DNA of 64,000 bases from contig JAHWDD010000002.1 in assembly GCA_023897205.1 (NCBI GenBank), positions 7,006,001 to 7,070,000 of the forward strand. The letters run 5' to 3'. The position numbers were made by a program, and so were the translations under genes. The DNA is from Exophiala sp. HKRS030 (Eukaryota; Ascomycota; Eurotiomycetes; Chaetothyriales; Herpotrichiellaceae). The notes beneath the pieces are model-generated. The model was not told the origin of the DNA. It searched no databases and saw only the letters and a list, made by a program, of their open reading frames with translations. Shown here piece by piece: positions 12,000-28,108 of the stretch; position 1 is the first letter of the stretch, and the number at the start of each line of letters is the position of its first letter.

Positions 12000-12890
12000 G
12001 GCGTCGCAATCACCACCCTGAGGTAGCCAAACAATGCCCCGCCCCTGGAGAAAAGTGTAGACTCTGTGGTGTCCTGCAGGAAGAGAGAGAGATGGAGAGG
12101 TAAGTGGTGATTTGGGAATGAGGACGGTATGGTGTTCTGGAAAAAAAGTCTGAAGAGGTCCCTTCTTTGTGGTGCAGAGTAAAGTGAAGTGAAGGCGGTC
12201 GGTCGAAAAACCAAAAAGGCAACAAAACGTTCAGTAAAGTAAAAATGTACCTTTGTGTAGGAGGAGTGCCTCATGTGCAACGGCATTGAAAGGACGAGAT
12301 GGGGAACGCGACGAACTCGGACGCCAGACAAAAAAGTTGACTTGACTGTATCGTTAGTCGACTCTGGCGCTGGAATTCGAAAGAAAAACAGAGCCTCCAG
12401 AAAAGAAAAATAAACACCACATATCTCAATTGAAGCCATCGTCATCATTATCTCTTTTTTTCCCGTTGTCCAGAAACAATTCCCAAGAGCACACTGCGAC
12501 ACGGTGGCCACCATCTCTTTGATGCCCAGTCCTACCTACCTACAAACTCCACAACCCGACCGTGTTTACTGTAGAAAAATCCTTCGCATCAAGCCCAAGA
12601 TCATCGAGATGTGGCGAACTCGTATCTTATAGCGTGTCCACCTAATTCTTGGTCTTTAAAACGCGGAATTTATATGAACTGGAACTTGCTTTTCTATCCC
12701 CCCTTTATCGCGTTTCCTAGACAAGTGCCGGGGAAGAGTGCGCTGTACACCCCGGCTAAAGATCAAAACGTCCATTCGCAAACCTGTAAGCTTTCCGAAA
12801 CCCAGGGGCGCAGGAAGCGTATAGCACTTTCTCAGCGTATGAGGCGAGAAAACCCCAAGGCGACATAGGCATAGCCTATGTTGTTTTCCT
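12000..12890. other. Intergenic region between arg5,6 and rec8
   Basis: About 0.9 kb that must hold the rec8 promoter and the arg5,6 3' UTR. The part next to rec8 (12000-12540) is T/A- and CT-rich on the sense strand, as fungal 5' leaders often are. No gene is supported. Confidence 0.5.
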
Positions 12891-16766
<3,876 letters not shown>

Positions 16767-17406
16767 CTAGTGTCGGGTAGCGACCACTGTGTGAAGGTCA
16801 GCATTTTTGGCCTCATGGAAATGGCCAGAGATGACTTACCAGCTGGGACAATGATAACGATAAGCAGGACAATGATACCAACAATCAAGCACATGCGCAT
16901 CTTCATGTCCTTCCACCACATCTGTTTTCGGACGCGGTTGGCGCCTCTTCTGAATCCTTGCGCCGAGACGGCCAAATTGTCGGTCTTATCTTGCAGCGAG
17001 TCTAGTCTTTCGCCTCTCTGTGATACTTTATTGATGTTCTCTCGCATAACACCGACAGTGTCATCGATTTGCTATAGCAAGATATGTCAGTAGAGCTTCT
17101 TTCACAGGAAATCACAGATTCATAAGTCGATGGGCGCTATACGTTCGAGATGGCTAATGGCGAGCCGCGGCGAAAGCTCTTGATGCCACCTCAGACAAGA
17201 ATGCCACGTGCGACACTTTGAGCAGCAGAATATCGCCGCCGCCAGTAACAACAAGACTCATCTCAATGCGCCCCCGAATGTATAGAATTTTGTATATCAC
17301 GTACCGCTTGCAGAGCAGCTGTTCTCTGGTTTCCTCCAGCGGGAGGTGCGCCTCCTTGTCCGCCCGAAGGAATGTAGGGGTCGTAGGGTTGCTCTCGATC
17401 AGCCAT
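16767..17406 (-). CDS. snc1: Synaptobrevin/VAMP-type R-SNARE (Snc1)
   Basis: Snc1-type v-SNAREs drive fusion of secretory and endocytic vesicles with the plasma membrane. Three exons, 17406-17305, 17071-16840 and 16786-16767, give 117 aa. The N-terminus ([19 protein letters not shown]) is short and Pro/Gly-rich. The SNARE helix follows (about 30-90), with the central Arg in [19 protein letters not shown]. After the basic juxtamembrane stretch WWKDMKMRM comes one C-terminal membrane anchor ([19 protein letters not shown]), ending VATRH. The last exon is 20 nt and supplies only the final residues after the anchor. The order of domains and the length match fungal Snc1/SynA. Confidence 0.96.
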
Positions 17407-19623
17407 GGTTGCTGGTGATATGTAATGCGTGCAGATAAAGAGACGGTTCGGAAAGGGGTAGGGTGTTGTCGGAGGGGTCAGCTGTCGTCGTGCTGGATAA
17501 CTTTGTGACAATCAGAGATGGTCTTTTGGGATGAATTGGATGCAGATGGAGAGGTAGCGAAGTTGTCAAACGGTGAGAATGGGGATGAAAGATAAAACGA
17601 ACTGGAGGTTGGCGAGAAGCTGACGCCGGGCTGGGTAAATCTGGCGCTTTGGCTGCGACGCCAAACCCGGGCTCTTCACTAGGCAGGGGGCGGAGGCTCG
17701 ACACGCAACTTTGGCCACCCACAGGGCCCTGGAGACTTGAGGCGTTTGGGAGCTGCCTCCCTGATGATCAGCACGTGATGGCTATTCGACTCGTTGCTTC
17801 AAAAAAAGTAGAAGACGATTCCTTGTTTGATCTGCAATTTGGTACCACCCTCCCAGTCTTCATGTCTCAAGGAACATTGGTCACATTGAAAAGACACGCT
17901 CCTATTACGCGTAGGATTCTTGCGATATATTTTCTCATTTCTCATCCCTCGACAACAAGCCCACTGGAATGGAAGCTTAGGTCATCATGGCCGAAGGACA
18001 TTTTTGGTGGCTGACAATCTAGCCCGTTGATCTGGTGAAGCGAGGCAGTGCTCTGGGCAACTGACGAACACTGAGGCCATTTACCATCCACTCACCTCCG
18101 TGGGAATCCGCCCGCCTAAAATCCCAGCCTGGTCTTTTACTGAACATAAGTGCTTGCATTAATGGCTCACACTCAGTATTACGGGAGTAATACAGGGACA
18201 CACGGAGTACGAACGGATAGGTTATTGCACAATCGGCAGGTGTCGTGCATCCGGTGTAGCTGTACAGTAGACACTTCCTGTACGACCACTACGAGACTTG
18301 ACTCTTGTTACGGCCGTCTGATCAAGAGCATTAAGTGAGTCGCATGATTTCGATTTGGCTTTAAGTATTAGGCTCGAGTCATTCCTCGACAGGTCCTCCG
18401 TATATTTTACGGAGTACCAGATCTGCATGCATGCTGTAGGCTACAAACACCTTAATAATGCCCATACTGTACAGTAGGCACAGCTAGGGGTCTCATAATG
18501 GTACAATGCCAGGCTCTTCCACTCTCCGACGGGGCCAAAGGGTTCCCAACTATGCCTAAGCCGCCTATGGCCATGTGAGGTCACGTGGGACAAGCGCTCC
18601 TACAAGGTTGGGTTGGGTGACGCCCACGACTTCTTCGTATCTTCCTTCTACGCTTGAAAAGGAGATCCTCTGCATCTCCCGCTTTGTTCTCCGTGGAGAG
18701 AAGTTGAAAGAATCCGACAGTCGTGATGCTATGGAGACTTGGAGTGTGGACTTGAGGTAAGAAGGAGCAACCGGCGCGACAGTGCCGTGATGAAAAGATT
18801 TGCCAATGGCGGTTCTTATTAACATTGATCACTTTGATAGCCTTGGGAGGATCCTCGGTACCCGTCGTAATAACGTGGCTTGCATGGTCATTAGACTCCG
18901 TACAATATGCTATACTTCTTTTTCCGCGGCTTATCACCCGCGGCTCTCGTTTCACATTAAATTTCCGTTGGCAGTTTCACGCCCGTTCCCCCCCCTAATT
19001 TGTATCGTGTTAGTTGCCTCCTGGCCTCTGTCCCTCTTATAGCATGGAGAAGCTCGCCCGTTAGTGGCGCTGGCGTAGACAGAAGATGCCGGGCCTCGCA
19101 ACACGGTCATGTAGTTTTCGCATTTGTCCGGTGTCAATTCTGTAAACAGCTTCTACCCCAGAAGGATTGAAGGATGTGAGCAAAGCTCGAATCTAGTATA
19201 TGACAAATGCTCATGCAACCCTTAAGAAAAGACCCAGGAATGTGTGAGAAACACTCCCTACTCTGACCGTTCTCAACTACCTAACGCTTGTCCAGGCCAA
19301 CAGGGTTTTCCATTGACGATCTAAACCTTCCCATCGCAGGAGCCGAGGACGGTCAACCGAATCTAAGCAGGTCCGGCTTGATTAAGGAGATGTCTTGGGT
19401 AGATCTAGTAAGTAGTTGGGGAAACGCATCTATACTCCTTGACTATAGAACGACCCTTCTCGCCGGAACCGGTTTCTCAAACCTGCCTGCAAAAAAATAG
19501 TCTTCCACAAGGAGCATTACAGCGGAAGTCGGCAAAAGGGCTGGCAAGTCCAAAGTGCGTAGCCACTCTTTATGATAGACTCATTGTGCCCTCCAGTGGT
19601 TGACAAGTGTGGTGACCAGAACA
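17407..19623. other. Divergent intergenic region between snc1 and the SnoaL-like gene
   Basis: About 2.2 kb with no supported gene. A short inverted repeat (CTCCGTA ... TACGGAG) lies near 18396-18414 and includes one TACGGAGTA word. Open frames here are short and mutually overlapping. The region holds the snc1 leader and probably the promoter of the downstream SnoaL-like gene. Confidence 0.5.
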
Positions 19624-20130
19624 ATGTCCCTTGACAACCAGTTATTCCGACTTCAAGCCTGCCTCGAAATCACAAGGCTCAAATCGCGTTACGTCCGGGC
19701 CATTCAGCAACGAAACTGGGATGCCTGGGCGGCATGTTTAACAGAAGACGCCACGGCACAATTCAACCCTGCGCCAGGACAAGCAGACAGCCCGATCTAT
19801 AAAGGAAAAGAGTTCCTACGCGACTGGATCCCTAAGGCGCTTGATGGGCTGTATATCACTCTCCAGGTGACGACTCCCGACATCGAAGTACTTGATGAGG
19901 ACCACGCGTCAGGGACGTGGGCGGCAATTGAACGAATCCAGATCCTCCAGGGTAACATTCGAGAAGTAGTCTACTACGGCTATTACCATGAGACCTATAG
20001 TCGCGACGTTCACGCTCGCTGGAGGATCGCATCCATCAGAATGTCTCAAATACGCCATGATATCTTCACCCGCGATGGTAATGTTCGGATCTACAACCAC
20101 GTTGGCGAAGAACAAGAAGTATCCACGTGA
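19624..20130 (+). CDS. SnoaL-like / NTF2-fold protein
   Basis: Single-exon gene of 168 aa starting MSLDNQLFRLQACLEITRLKS; the ATG at 19624 is the first in frame. The pattern LEITRLKSRYVRAIQQRNWDAWAACLTEDATAQF is the opening helix pair and strand of the SnoaL-like/NTF2 cone fold. The tail (ARWRIASIRMSQIRHDIF) is the closing strand. Members act as dehydratases, cyclases or small-substrate binding proteins in polyketide, steroid and aromatic metabolism. The substrate cannot be told from sequence. It lies 0.7 kb upstream of a co-directional short-chain dehydrogenase, which suggests a shared small pathway. There is no signal peptide, so it is probably cytosolic. Confidence 0.85.
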   Translation: MSLDNQLFRLQACLEITRLKSRYVRAIQQRNWDAWAACLTEDATAQFNPAPGQADSPIYKGKEFLRDWIPKALDGLYITLQVTTPDIEVLDEDHASGTWAAIERIQILQGNIREVVYYGYYHETYSRDVHARWRIASIRMSQIRHDIFTRDGNVRIYNHVGEEQEVST

Positions 20131-20804
20131 GGGAAATCAAGACAACTATAGCATGACTCATATTTCTTCTCTACTTCCCCTACAGTGTGCCTCCAAGGCA
20201 TAAGTCAGTAAATTCCCGTTCATTACTATGTCGATGATGCATATAGAGACACGTGCGAATGAATCCTATCTCATCAGAATGCATGTTTGTCGGCTCGTGC
20301 CTTCACAGCTTCAGGTACAGTGCTTATATGACTCGTGAAGAGAGTTTCCTGACTTTTCTGTAGTCTCACCAAGGAGGCACTTGCCATGGCATCACGAAGG
20401 CGATCTGTACCCTGTCAACATTGAATTCTTCAGACTTTGGGATTGTCAACGTTTCCCCCCTTCCCTTGTGACTCAATTTCCCACCATTTGAGTGTTCTGT
20501 AGTCGAGTTCATTCCCGTGGTTCGGAGAACCGAACCGCGGTGACCGGCACGTATACTGTGGGACTGCTGGTCGGGTTCCATTGCGAACGCGATCTAATGA
20601 TGCCGAGTACCTTTTCCGCTTCCGAAAGCCTTGGTTGATAAAAGTTCATTGATCAATCTCCTACGCTGCTACCTATACTATACAAAGCACATGAAGAATC
20701 TCTAGCGATGTTTGGTGCTCAACAGTCAAATATATAGCACTCTCGTGTCTGAGCCTTCTCTTCGGCCGTTTCATTGATCTTCTTATAAACTCGCCGTCAT
20801 AAAT
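20131..20804. other. Intergenic region between the SnoaL-like and SDR genes
   Basis: About 0.67 kb with no gene. It must carry the terminator of the first gene and the promoter of the second, so the two are separate transcripts and not an operon. Confidence 0.5.
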
Positions 20805-21648
20805 ATGTCATCGTTGGGTAATAAAGTTGTTCGTACTGCTTAACTTTTCATGCTTTCTAGCTCCTGCTAACATGAGTTCCTGATACAGATCGCAATCACT
20901 GGCGGAGCCTCTGGCATTGGTCTTGCCACGGCAAAGCTTTTGATAGCCAGAGGAGCATCAGTAGCGATAAGCGATATCGATGAAAGAAATTTAAGCCTGG
21001 CAAAGGCCTCTCTGCCATCCGCTGCCACAACCCTTCTCGATGTGCGAAATTCCAAAGCCGTCACGAGATGGATCGATGCCACCATTGAACGGTTCGGACG
21101 TCTCGATGGAGCAGCCAACCTGGCTGGCGTCTCCGGAATCGGTGGTCTTGTCCAAGATGAGGCGGATGATCTGTGGGATCTCGTGGTTGGAGTGAACGCC
21201 AAAGGCGTTTACAATTGCCTCAGAGCACAGATCCCACGAATCTCAGACGGCGGCAGTATTGTAAGTTTCTGTTTTCCGAGGGCCGATGTGTTGGGGACAT
21301 CCTTCTCACTGGAGCTAGGTGAATGCCGCCAGTGTCGCTGGACTGGTGGGCATTGCGCAAGGGGCATCTTATACTGCTAGCAAGCACGCTGTTGTTGGCC
21401 TGACCAGGTGTACTGCGAGAGAAAATCCAAAAATCCGGATAAACGCAATTGCTCCTGGGGTCATCGCAACGCCTATGACTGCGGCGGTCGACAAGGACAT
21501 TGATACGGACAGCTTGCTTGGAAGACAGATTCAAAGACGAATGGGGACACCGGAAGAAATGGCGGAAGCCATTGCCTTCCTTCTCTCCGACTCTTCAGCC
21601 TTTACTACAGGATCGGTCTATTCTGCTGATGGGGGTTACACTGCTTGA
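20805..21648 (+). CDS. Short-chain dehydrogenase/reductase (classical SDR)
   Basis: NAD(P)-dependent oxidoreductase of 241 aa from three exons: 20805-20828, 20889-21260 and 21319-21648. The cofactor motif TGGASGIG is at residues 12-19 and the NAG-type motif appears as NLAGVSG. The catalytic Ser lies in NAASVAG and the Tyr/Lys pair in YTASK; RINAIAPGVIATPM and the tail SVYSADGGYTA are typical of classical SDRs. Exon 1 is only 24 nt (MSSLGNKV), needed to complete the first beta strand, and its intron has the less common donor GTTCGT with a TGCTAAC branch site. An acidic Asp after the second strand (AISDIDE) suggests NAD(H) preference, which is inference. The substrate is unknown; the neighbour is a SnoaL-like protein. 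Confidence 0.93.
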
Positions 21649-22648
21649 GACACTCAGTATATCTCAGGGCTATCCGGTCAACGGAGCCAAGTCGGTGACT
21701 ATCTCGCTAGGTGCTGTTGTCACGGTGCGAGCTTAGATCACGAGAGCAAGTCCACGGTTATCCTTGGTGACTCGAAATTGGGCTAGCATCTCCCACACGT
21801 CTCTTGAAGCTTGAAGCAGTTCGGTCGCAGAGATTCTGATCCTCTAGTGGCCATAAGAGGCTGGAGCCTGCCGCCCTGCCTGGGTCTAAAAGTCCTGGCT
21901 GAATTTCCAAAGGTCGATCTCTGGTACCTCCTTCTCATCATCTCTGCCCGATATCGAACTAGAAATGTAAAACTACTTGCCAGCAGACTCGGGCTTTCCG
22001 CGGTAAGTTCGGTACGGGCTGTAACCAATCAACTGTCGCCCAGGTCCGGCTTTGTCTGGCACACCCCGTGGGGCTCAGCCTTGCTTGGGAAATAGGCGAT
22101 GTAAGTAGATCTTAGCAGTGTCGAAAGGCAGGGCTACGAGAAACCTGGCATATTCTATTAGTACATGTTCTCTATCAACACGAGAGTTTCTCGCAAGCTT
22201 AACGGACACAGGGTTCTGTTACGGACTCAGTTGTACAGTCTCAGTCCGTTCATACCGCCCAGAGAATGAGGCTCTTCGATAAACTACTCTCACTGTATTA
22301 TTCAAGCACTGAGTTTAGAAACTATAGTTTCTACTCGTGCAAAGTCGGGCGAGACTAAAGGGCTCCTAACTAAATATATAAAGTACCCCGTAACTATGTT
22401 AATTAAAGCGCTGAAGAGTACGGGACGTCACGTGGCTCAAGCGCTACTCCAAAAGAAATGTCCATGCATCATTGAAAGTCGATCGATCCCCAGATCTCCT
22501 TCGACATGTAACGACAATCCATCCATCGCGCCCTTGCCTTCGTGAGCTGTGTCGCCCACCCAGCAGAACGCCATTCAATCCAGTTTGTGAGCAGATTAGA
22601 ACTATCGACGCGCCACACACGCAGACGACTTCACCCACACTCCTCATC
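21649..22648. other. Intergenic region upstream of cbp4
   Basis: About 1 kb, AT-rich between 22130 and 22420, with no supported gene. A 7-bp inverted repeat (ACGGACT ... AGTCCGT) lies near 22226-22254. Confidence 0.5.
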
Positions 22649-23210
22649 ATGGCCTCTCGAGGCGGCATGTACGCCAAAATGGCAGCAGTGTATGTAGCAC
22701 CTTCCTCGTATCCCACTCTGCATTGCCATATCATACTGTACCATTACGAGATCGTCACAACCCAGAGCTCAAGCTGACTTCCTACACCCCAGCTTTCTAA
22801 CATGCTGCATCGGTGGTCCGGCCCTGATGTACTAGTAAGTCTGGCCAAAAGAAAAGTTCCAAAAGTCCAAAAGACGACGACACCCAAAAAAGCCCTCCCC
22901 CCCCGTCGCGTCCCCATTCTGACCTTTTATACCCGACAGTGTCACCCCATCCGAAGGCGAAGTCTTCAAACGGTTCAGCCCCGACCTACAGAAGCGCAAC
23001 CTCGAGCTCCGTGACCAGCGGACGAAGGACTACGAGGTCTTCCTCGGCCAGCTCAAGGAGTACAGCAAGTCCGACAAACCCATCTGGACGGCCGCCGCCG
23101 AGGCGCAGGCCAAGGCGAGGGAGGAATTACAACTCAAAGAGACGCAGGAAAAGGCGCTGCAACAAAAGATGAGGGAGGAGATGAGAGCCGCCCAGGCGCA
23201 GGGAAGATGA
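22649..23210 (+). CDS. cbp4: Cbp4-like assembly factor of respiratory complex III
   Basis: Cbp4 acts in the mitochondrial inner membrane with newly made cytochrome b during bc1 complex assembly. Three exons, 22649-22689, 22793-22834 and 22940-23210, give 117 aa. One membrane segment (about residues 11-27, KMAAVFLTCCIGGPALMYY) is followed by the family block VTPSEGEVFKRFSPDLQKRNLE and by LKEYSKSDKPIW. The C-terminal third is a charged Gln/Glu/Lys coiled coil. Length and layout match fungal Cbp4. The first two exons are 41 and 42 nt, so the gene is easy to miss. Confidence 0.9.
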
Positions 23211-23950
23211 CAGTACTAGCCACATTCAAGGGGGGGACGAATCATTCTCTCGGCACGCTACCTAGGCTTTTTTGTTGTTCGATCTGAATGCCGGCATCCA
23301 CGATCGCACTCTCCGCGAGCTTGATGCAAAAGAAGACAATCAGGCGGCAAGGCTATGGAGTACAGGTTACCTTCATCTCGGACCTGTGATCTTTCTTCCC
23401 CCCAACCGACCTTCAAGAGGTGGTTCGGAATGTTTGTCATGAACACGCCAACAGCCTTCATCCGATGCGGAGGATCCGTTCATTTGGGGATTCTAGCATA
23501 CTCAATCGACGAATATAGCATCGCCTCTTACGACCTCAAGTCCTTCGACATCTTACCCATCTCCAAACAGGCGTTATCAGAAATCTATGAACGATTGATG
23601 AGGAAATCATAATTCTTATAGGCAAAGATGTATGTGTACAACAAAATCATATGGATTCTATTCCAGGGTATCACGGCAATGTCATCTTCCGGCCATGGCA
23701 GTCGCTCGAGTCTTTCTACTCTCGGCTTTTCAAGCTATTCTAACACATAAACTCCCCGTTGTATTGCCCCGGGACATCAGGGCATCTCATAGGAGTTCAG
23801 GAACGTCACTCTCGATTCTTCGTCAAGGCGGTTTCTCGCGAGTGACTTCAACTCAAGCCAGAAACTAAGAAACACCGTTGTAATGCCGCTCTCTTCCAAA
23901 TGGTTGCCATGTTGTATTCAACGCCATGAATGCAAAGTGCTGCGATAAGT
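23211..23950. other. Convergent intergenic region between cbp4 and GH76
   Basis: About 0.74 kb between two 3' ends. I see no gene or recognisable element. Confidence 0.5.
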
Positions 23951-25372
23951 TCAGACCATTATCCACCAAGCGCCTCCCATCACGACCAAGCAAATCAAAA
24001 CCGTCAAGATGGCGGCCCCAACCCTATCTGCCGTTGTTACAGGCTGCGCATGGAGGTCTCCAGGACCAATATCGCTTGTTGTACCGGCGCTAGGATTGCC
24101 CTTGCTGGTACCTCCTGACCCTTCCGTGACTGGACCGGCAGACACGGTTATCAGGTTCGACTGTATGACCTCCAAAGCTGACATTTGTTCCCCAACACCA
24201 GTGCTCCCGTCAAACGAACCGGTGGTCCACCGCAGTCCACAAGAGGTGCCATTGACCCCTCCGGTGCATGATGCCGCCGCGGCCTGTGCCGATGTTTCCA
24301 GTATGGGTTTCAGTCGATCGTAGGTAAAGGGTGCTCTGACTATAGCGGCGGCAATCCATCTCGCGAGGTAAGCTTTGAACGAGCGTTGATCGATATTACA
24401 GGTCCCCACAGGTTCGCAAGCTTGTTCGTAGATGATATTGTTTTTGAGAAAGATCTTGTTGATGCCGCTGATGATACCGTTCAGGCGGCTCTCCCAAACC
24501 GGACTGCCATTGGTCTGGAAAAGGGGTTAGCAGTGTCTTTACCTCACGAACCGTGGCTCACTCACATAATTGTACATGTTCGCAGCGCCGACCAGGAACG
24601 TGCCCGCATTGTACGTCCACTGCAGATGATCAAGTTTGGTGCAATTGAGCAGATCGTCACTGCCGTCATAGAAGAAATACTGGTCATCCCGAAGACCGAT
24701 CGCACTGCACCAGTCCCACATCCTGTCAGCCCAATCGGCATAGGTCTGGTTCTTGGTATACACGGCCAAGCGAGAACCCATGTTGAAGAAACAGCCGTTC
24801 GAGATGGTATTCTTGTAATTGTATCCACCGTTGAAGGAGAAAATCTGCCACTTCAAACCGCCAGCGCAGGATGTTGTGTCCCACCGAGCCGCTTGGGTAT
24901 TGAACACTGCCTGAGCCAACGCCAGCCATTGAGGTTCGTCTTGGGGAGGATTGGGGAAGTTGTTTTCTGCGGCGGAAAGAGCAGCCATTCCCCAGAACGA
25001 CTGGTCATCGTTTCCTTCGGTTTTGGTTTGGTTGGGAGGCATGAAGTCCTTGTCCGGACCGACCTGATGAAGCATTGCCTGGGTGGTTATGGCGTTGTAG
25101 GAATCGTCCCCGGTGAAGTACCAGTAGTCGATGAGCGCTCCAAACATGGCTCCCGCTTCCCACCAGTAGTACGGTGCTGGTAGATTGCCAGGCACGTCTC
25201 CTGGCCGGTAGCCGGTGTAGTATGAGACCATATCGTTGGCTACGATCTTGGCCGCGGATTTTATCGAATCTGTGTTTTGGAGGTCGAGGGTAATTGCTTG
25301 AGATTGTTGGATGCATAGCAGGAGGGCTAACATGAGGGACGATCCGGTGGATCTTCGCCTGAATGGCTTCAT
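23951..25372 (-). CDS. GPI-anchored GH76 alpha-1,6-mannanase (Dfg5/Dcw1 type)
   Basis: Dfg5/Dcw1 proteins are cell-surface GH76 enzymes thought to transfer GPI-anchored mannoproteins into the wall glucan. Two exons, 25372-24566 and 24514-23951 (51-nt intron), give 456 aa. A signal peptide covers residues 1-26 (ends SQA). The GH76 signature includes [23 protein letters not shown] and the catalytic Asp pair Asp122-Asp123 in EGNDDQSFW, followed by [11 protein letters not shown] and the second-exon region [17 protein letters not shown]. Several N-glycosylation sites are visible (NQT, NCT). A Ser/Gly/Thr-rich spacer precedes a C-terminal hydrophobic tail ([17 protein letters not shown]), fitting GPI attachment. 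The Met at 25372 is chosen over the upstream in-frame start because it begins the signal peptide. Confidence 0.95.
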
Positions 25373-27481
25373 TGTGGTTTGACTGGGACAGTGCGAATTC
25401 TTGACTCTTTCGACTGAACGTTGACCAGGCGCTGGTGCTCTGGGTTCTTCCTTTGTGTCTATTGCAGCCCCTTCTCCGACTTCCAACCGGCAAGACACGA
25501 TCTTCGGCCGTTGATGTCGTTGTTAACAGCCAGTTCGCTTAGGCTCACGAGGGCTTTTTTGATGGGTCGTGGGGGCGATCGCCTAGGGTATGCGAAGATC
25601 CCGGACTGTGGGGGAGATTCAACGGTTGAGATCTGAAGTGGTGGCGTTGAGGATAGGTAGCGACTGACGAATCCACGTAGAACGAAAGATTTCGTTATTT
25701 TTGAAACGAGTGTGATCTGAAAGGCAAGATCTAGAGTCACAAGGAGTGAAAGGTCCTGAAGAGAGTGAAAGAGGGCAAACAAAGAGTCTCCAGCCGACGA
25801 CTCAAGTTGGGGGGCTTTCTGCTTTTTTTGATGTATGGAGTAAACTAATAACGACCTCAGGGTGGAATGTCGCTGGGCATGGACCAGGGTAAACGTACTT
25901 TTATCTGGCATCTGTGCAACGGATCTGGGCGGGAGACAAGGAGCGCGCGAAGCCCTTGGTTGGGTGAGGCGAAGGAGGCATTCTTGGGCGGTGACGCAGT
26001 GCCTGCTAAGCACTGTACGGCACCCTGTAGGCGCGTCGTTGCGAGGCTGTCTTCACGCAGGTACGCAAGGTATCTTGTTCCTGGGCGTACGCACTAACGG
26101 GTACTAAATAGGCGGCACTGCCCTTGGCTGCCACCCGTAAGTTCTCCATTCCTGGGTAGGTAGTTGACCTTCGTAAATACTCGACTACCATCTCTTCATT
26201 TTCTTTACTTCCAACACCTTACCTTGACACCTCAAGTTGCCTCTCTGCGTCACCAAAGAACTGACACTTCGTCTACCGCCGAGTTATGAGCACCATACAC
26301 CCATTCTCATGAAACAATACTAAGACAACTTCTCTTGCGTGACTGCACAGGGCCTCCTCTTACAATGCCCAGCCTTGCGCCCAGGCGGTACTCTGTGCAA
26401 CCAAGATAGAGCTCCGCGTCAGCAACTCCACTGTCACTTGGAAATTCAAGGCCTTCTCAAGACACTTGGCTTGATGTAGGGGGAGACAGTCAAGACGTCT
26501 CTTTACGTGTGTGAAGCACGCTGATGATGCAAGTCAATCTACCTCCTGATTCTGAACCCCTTGTGCCGTACCAGACCTCCCCTCGCATTGTTTCACAACG
26601 ACCGCTCAAGACATGGCAAGCCAGTGGGAAACACCTGCTGCTGCTTCCCGAGATCTTGTAAAATTGCCCTTTCAAGATCTTGGCCCCTTGGACATCGAGG
26701 GACAAAGACAAGGTGGAACAATTTACCTGTGCTTGAGTTTCTACTCCGCCTCACTTGGCTCGTCATTTTGGTGTTCGTTCAGGGTCGACAGACGAGAAAG
26801 TAGACATCATTCATGGGTCTCTATTCTCTCTCCCGCGATTATGAGTTGGTGGTTGATATTTTACCTTGTCGCTCAGTCGTTCCCGATACAAGCCTGAATT
26901 CGTTGGTCCAATTGACACCCTGGGATACTCGCCTCGATGCAAAAGGCGACATGCAGACTATAGAGTATTGGACGTGGAATTTGCTGTTCATGTGTGGTAG
27001 ATCTGGGTCGATAGGAACGCTGGTGATATCATCGGCAAGAACTGCATGTGAGAGGTCGCAATGTTTCATCATGGGAATCAGCGATCAATGTTATCCTCTA
27101 ACTAGAAAAAGACTCGACGCACACCATGCTCAGAAAGTGGTATGGATTTGACCAAGGCAAGAAACCGGGGCATAGGAACAATCCTACGTAGTTTTGGTCT
27201 TGAGAAGTGTGGCATGGCAACTTAAGAAGTCGAGATTCGATGTCAACACCGTCGTAACGGATTTTAATATCGTCCCTTGTGCACCATGAACTTTGAAAAC
27301 ATGTGACCACGTTCAGCATCTCGAATGGGCTTTGTCCTGGATGCAGAAGGTTCCGTTCATTCCATTGCACACTGTCATCCATCAACCGCTCGCTCGCTCA
27401 CGTACTCACTCGCCCTGTATGTATGTGCGTTCATGCGAGCCATGAGTACTCGTAAGGGTATGTCAACGTGTCCTGTCCTCC
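25373..27481. other. Intergenic region upstream of GH76 and downstream of fmp46
   Basis: About 2.1 kb with no gene I can support. Open frames of 60-185 codons next to GH76 (25460-26100) are leader or antisense frames without family signatures. The rest (26200-27450) shows nothing recognisable. Confidence 0.5.
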
Positions 27482-27950
27482 TTACTTCCCGTCCGCCTTC
27501 AACAGTTTCAGAATCTCACTCTTCTTGTCCCCGACTACGGCCTTTCCCCTGCCCCAATCCACGACGACGGGTCTGGTGAAGGCGTTGGCATCCTCGTTGA
27601 CCTTCCTGAGGGCGTCGCTCTGGCTCGCCGCCCCCTTGACGAGCTCCCCGGCGACACCCCCACCGCCCAGGTACTCGAAGATGCTCTTCAGCTGGTCCGG
27701 CGTGGGTGCGGCCTCGGTGACCTCCAGTTCAAAGGGATCCCTGGTCACCGTCTCGTTTTGGGCCGTGTGATCGGCGGCCTGGTCTTCGGTGGCCGTCTGC
27801 TCCGCCTGGGCCGACGCCTGCTTGAGGAGGTTTTGGACCCGGACCGACGCCGAGATGGAGGGTTTGTGGAAGAGGGTGATGACGTCGAGGGTTTTGGACT
27901 AACATTTTGAACGAGTCAGTGATGCGTGTTCCCTTTCACTCGGAGGCAAG

Positions 27951-27985
<35 letters not shown>

Positions 27986-28108
27986 TCTCTCTCTGTGTGT
28001 CTCGTGACAACCCTCGTCCCCTCTGTCCCCAGGAAACTTCAAACGACAAAAACTTACCATTCGAAACATGTTGGATACCCAGCCTTTACTAGGCTTCGGT
28101 TGCCACAT
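27482..28108 (-). CDS. fmp46: Fmp46-like mitochondrial thioredoxin-fold protein
   Basis: Two exons, 28108-28058 and 27898-27482 (159-nt intron containing a TG/CA microsatellite), give 155 aa. The mature start reads MFRMSKTLDVITLFHKPSIS, the first strand and helix of the DUF1687/Fmp46 thioredoxin-like fold. Later blocks are RDPFELEVTEAAPTPDQLKSIFEYLG and FTRPVVVDWGRGKAVVGDKKSEI. The family is annotated as putative mitochondrial redox proteins. This protein has no cysteine at all, so a thiol redox role is doubtful for this copy. The N-terminal MWQPKPSKGWVSN leader is short and only weakly basic. It is divergent from the LDLPLEVR-type gene, 0.7 kb away. Confidence 0.87.
27952..27984. repeat. (TG)n microsatellite inside the fmp46 intron
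   Basis: About 16 TG units followed by a short CT run, within the intron 27899-28057. On the transcribed strand this is a CA-rich intronic tract near the acceptor side. Confidence 0.95.

Noticed and set aside
24386..25183. 265-codon plus-strand frame opposite GH76
   Set aside because: Mirror of the GH76 coding region and its intron.
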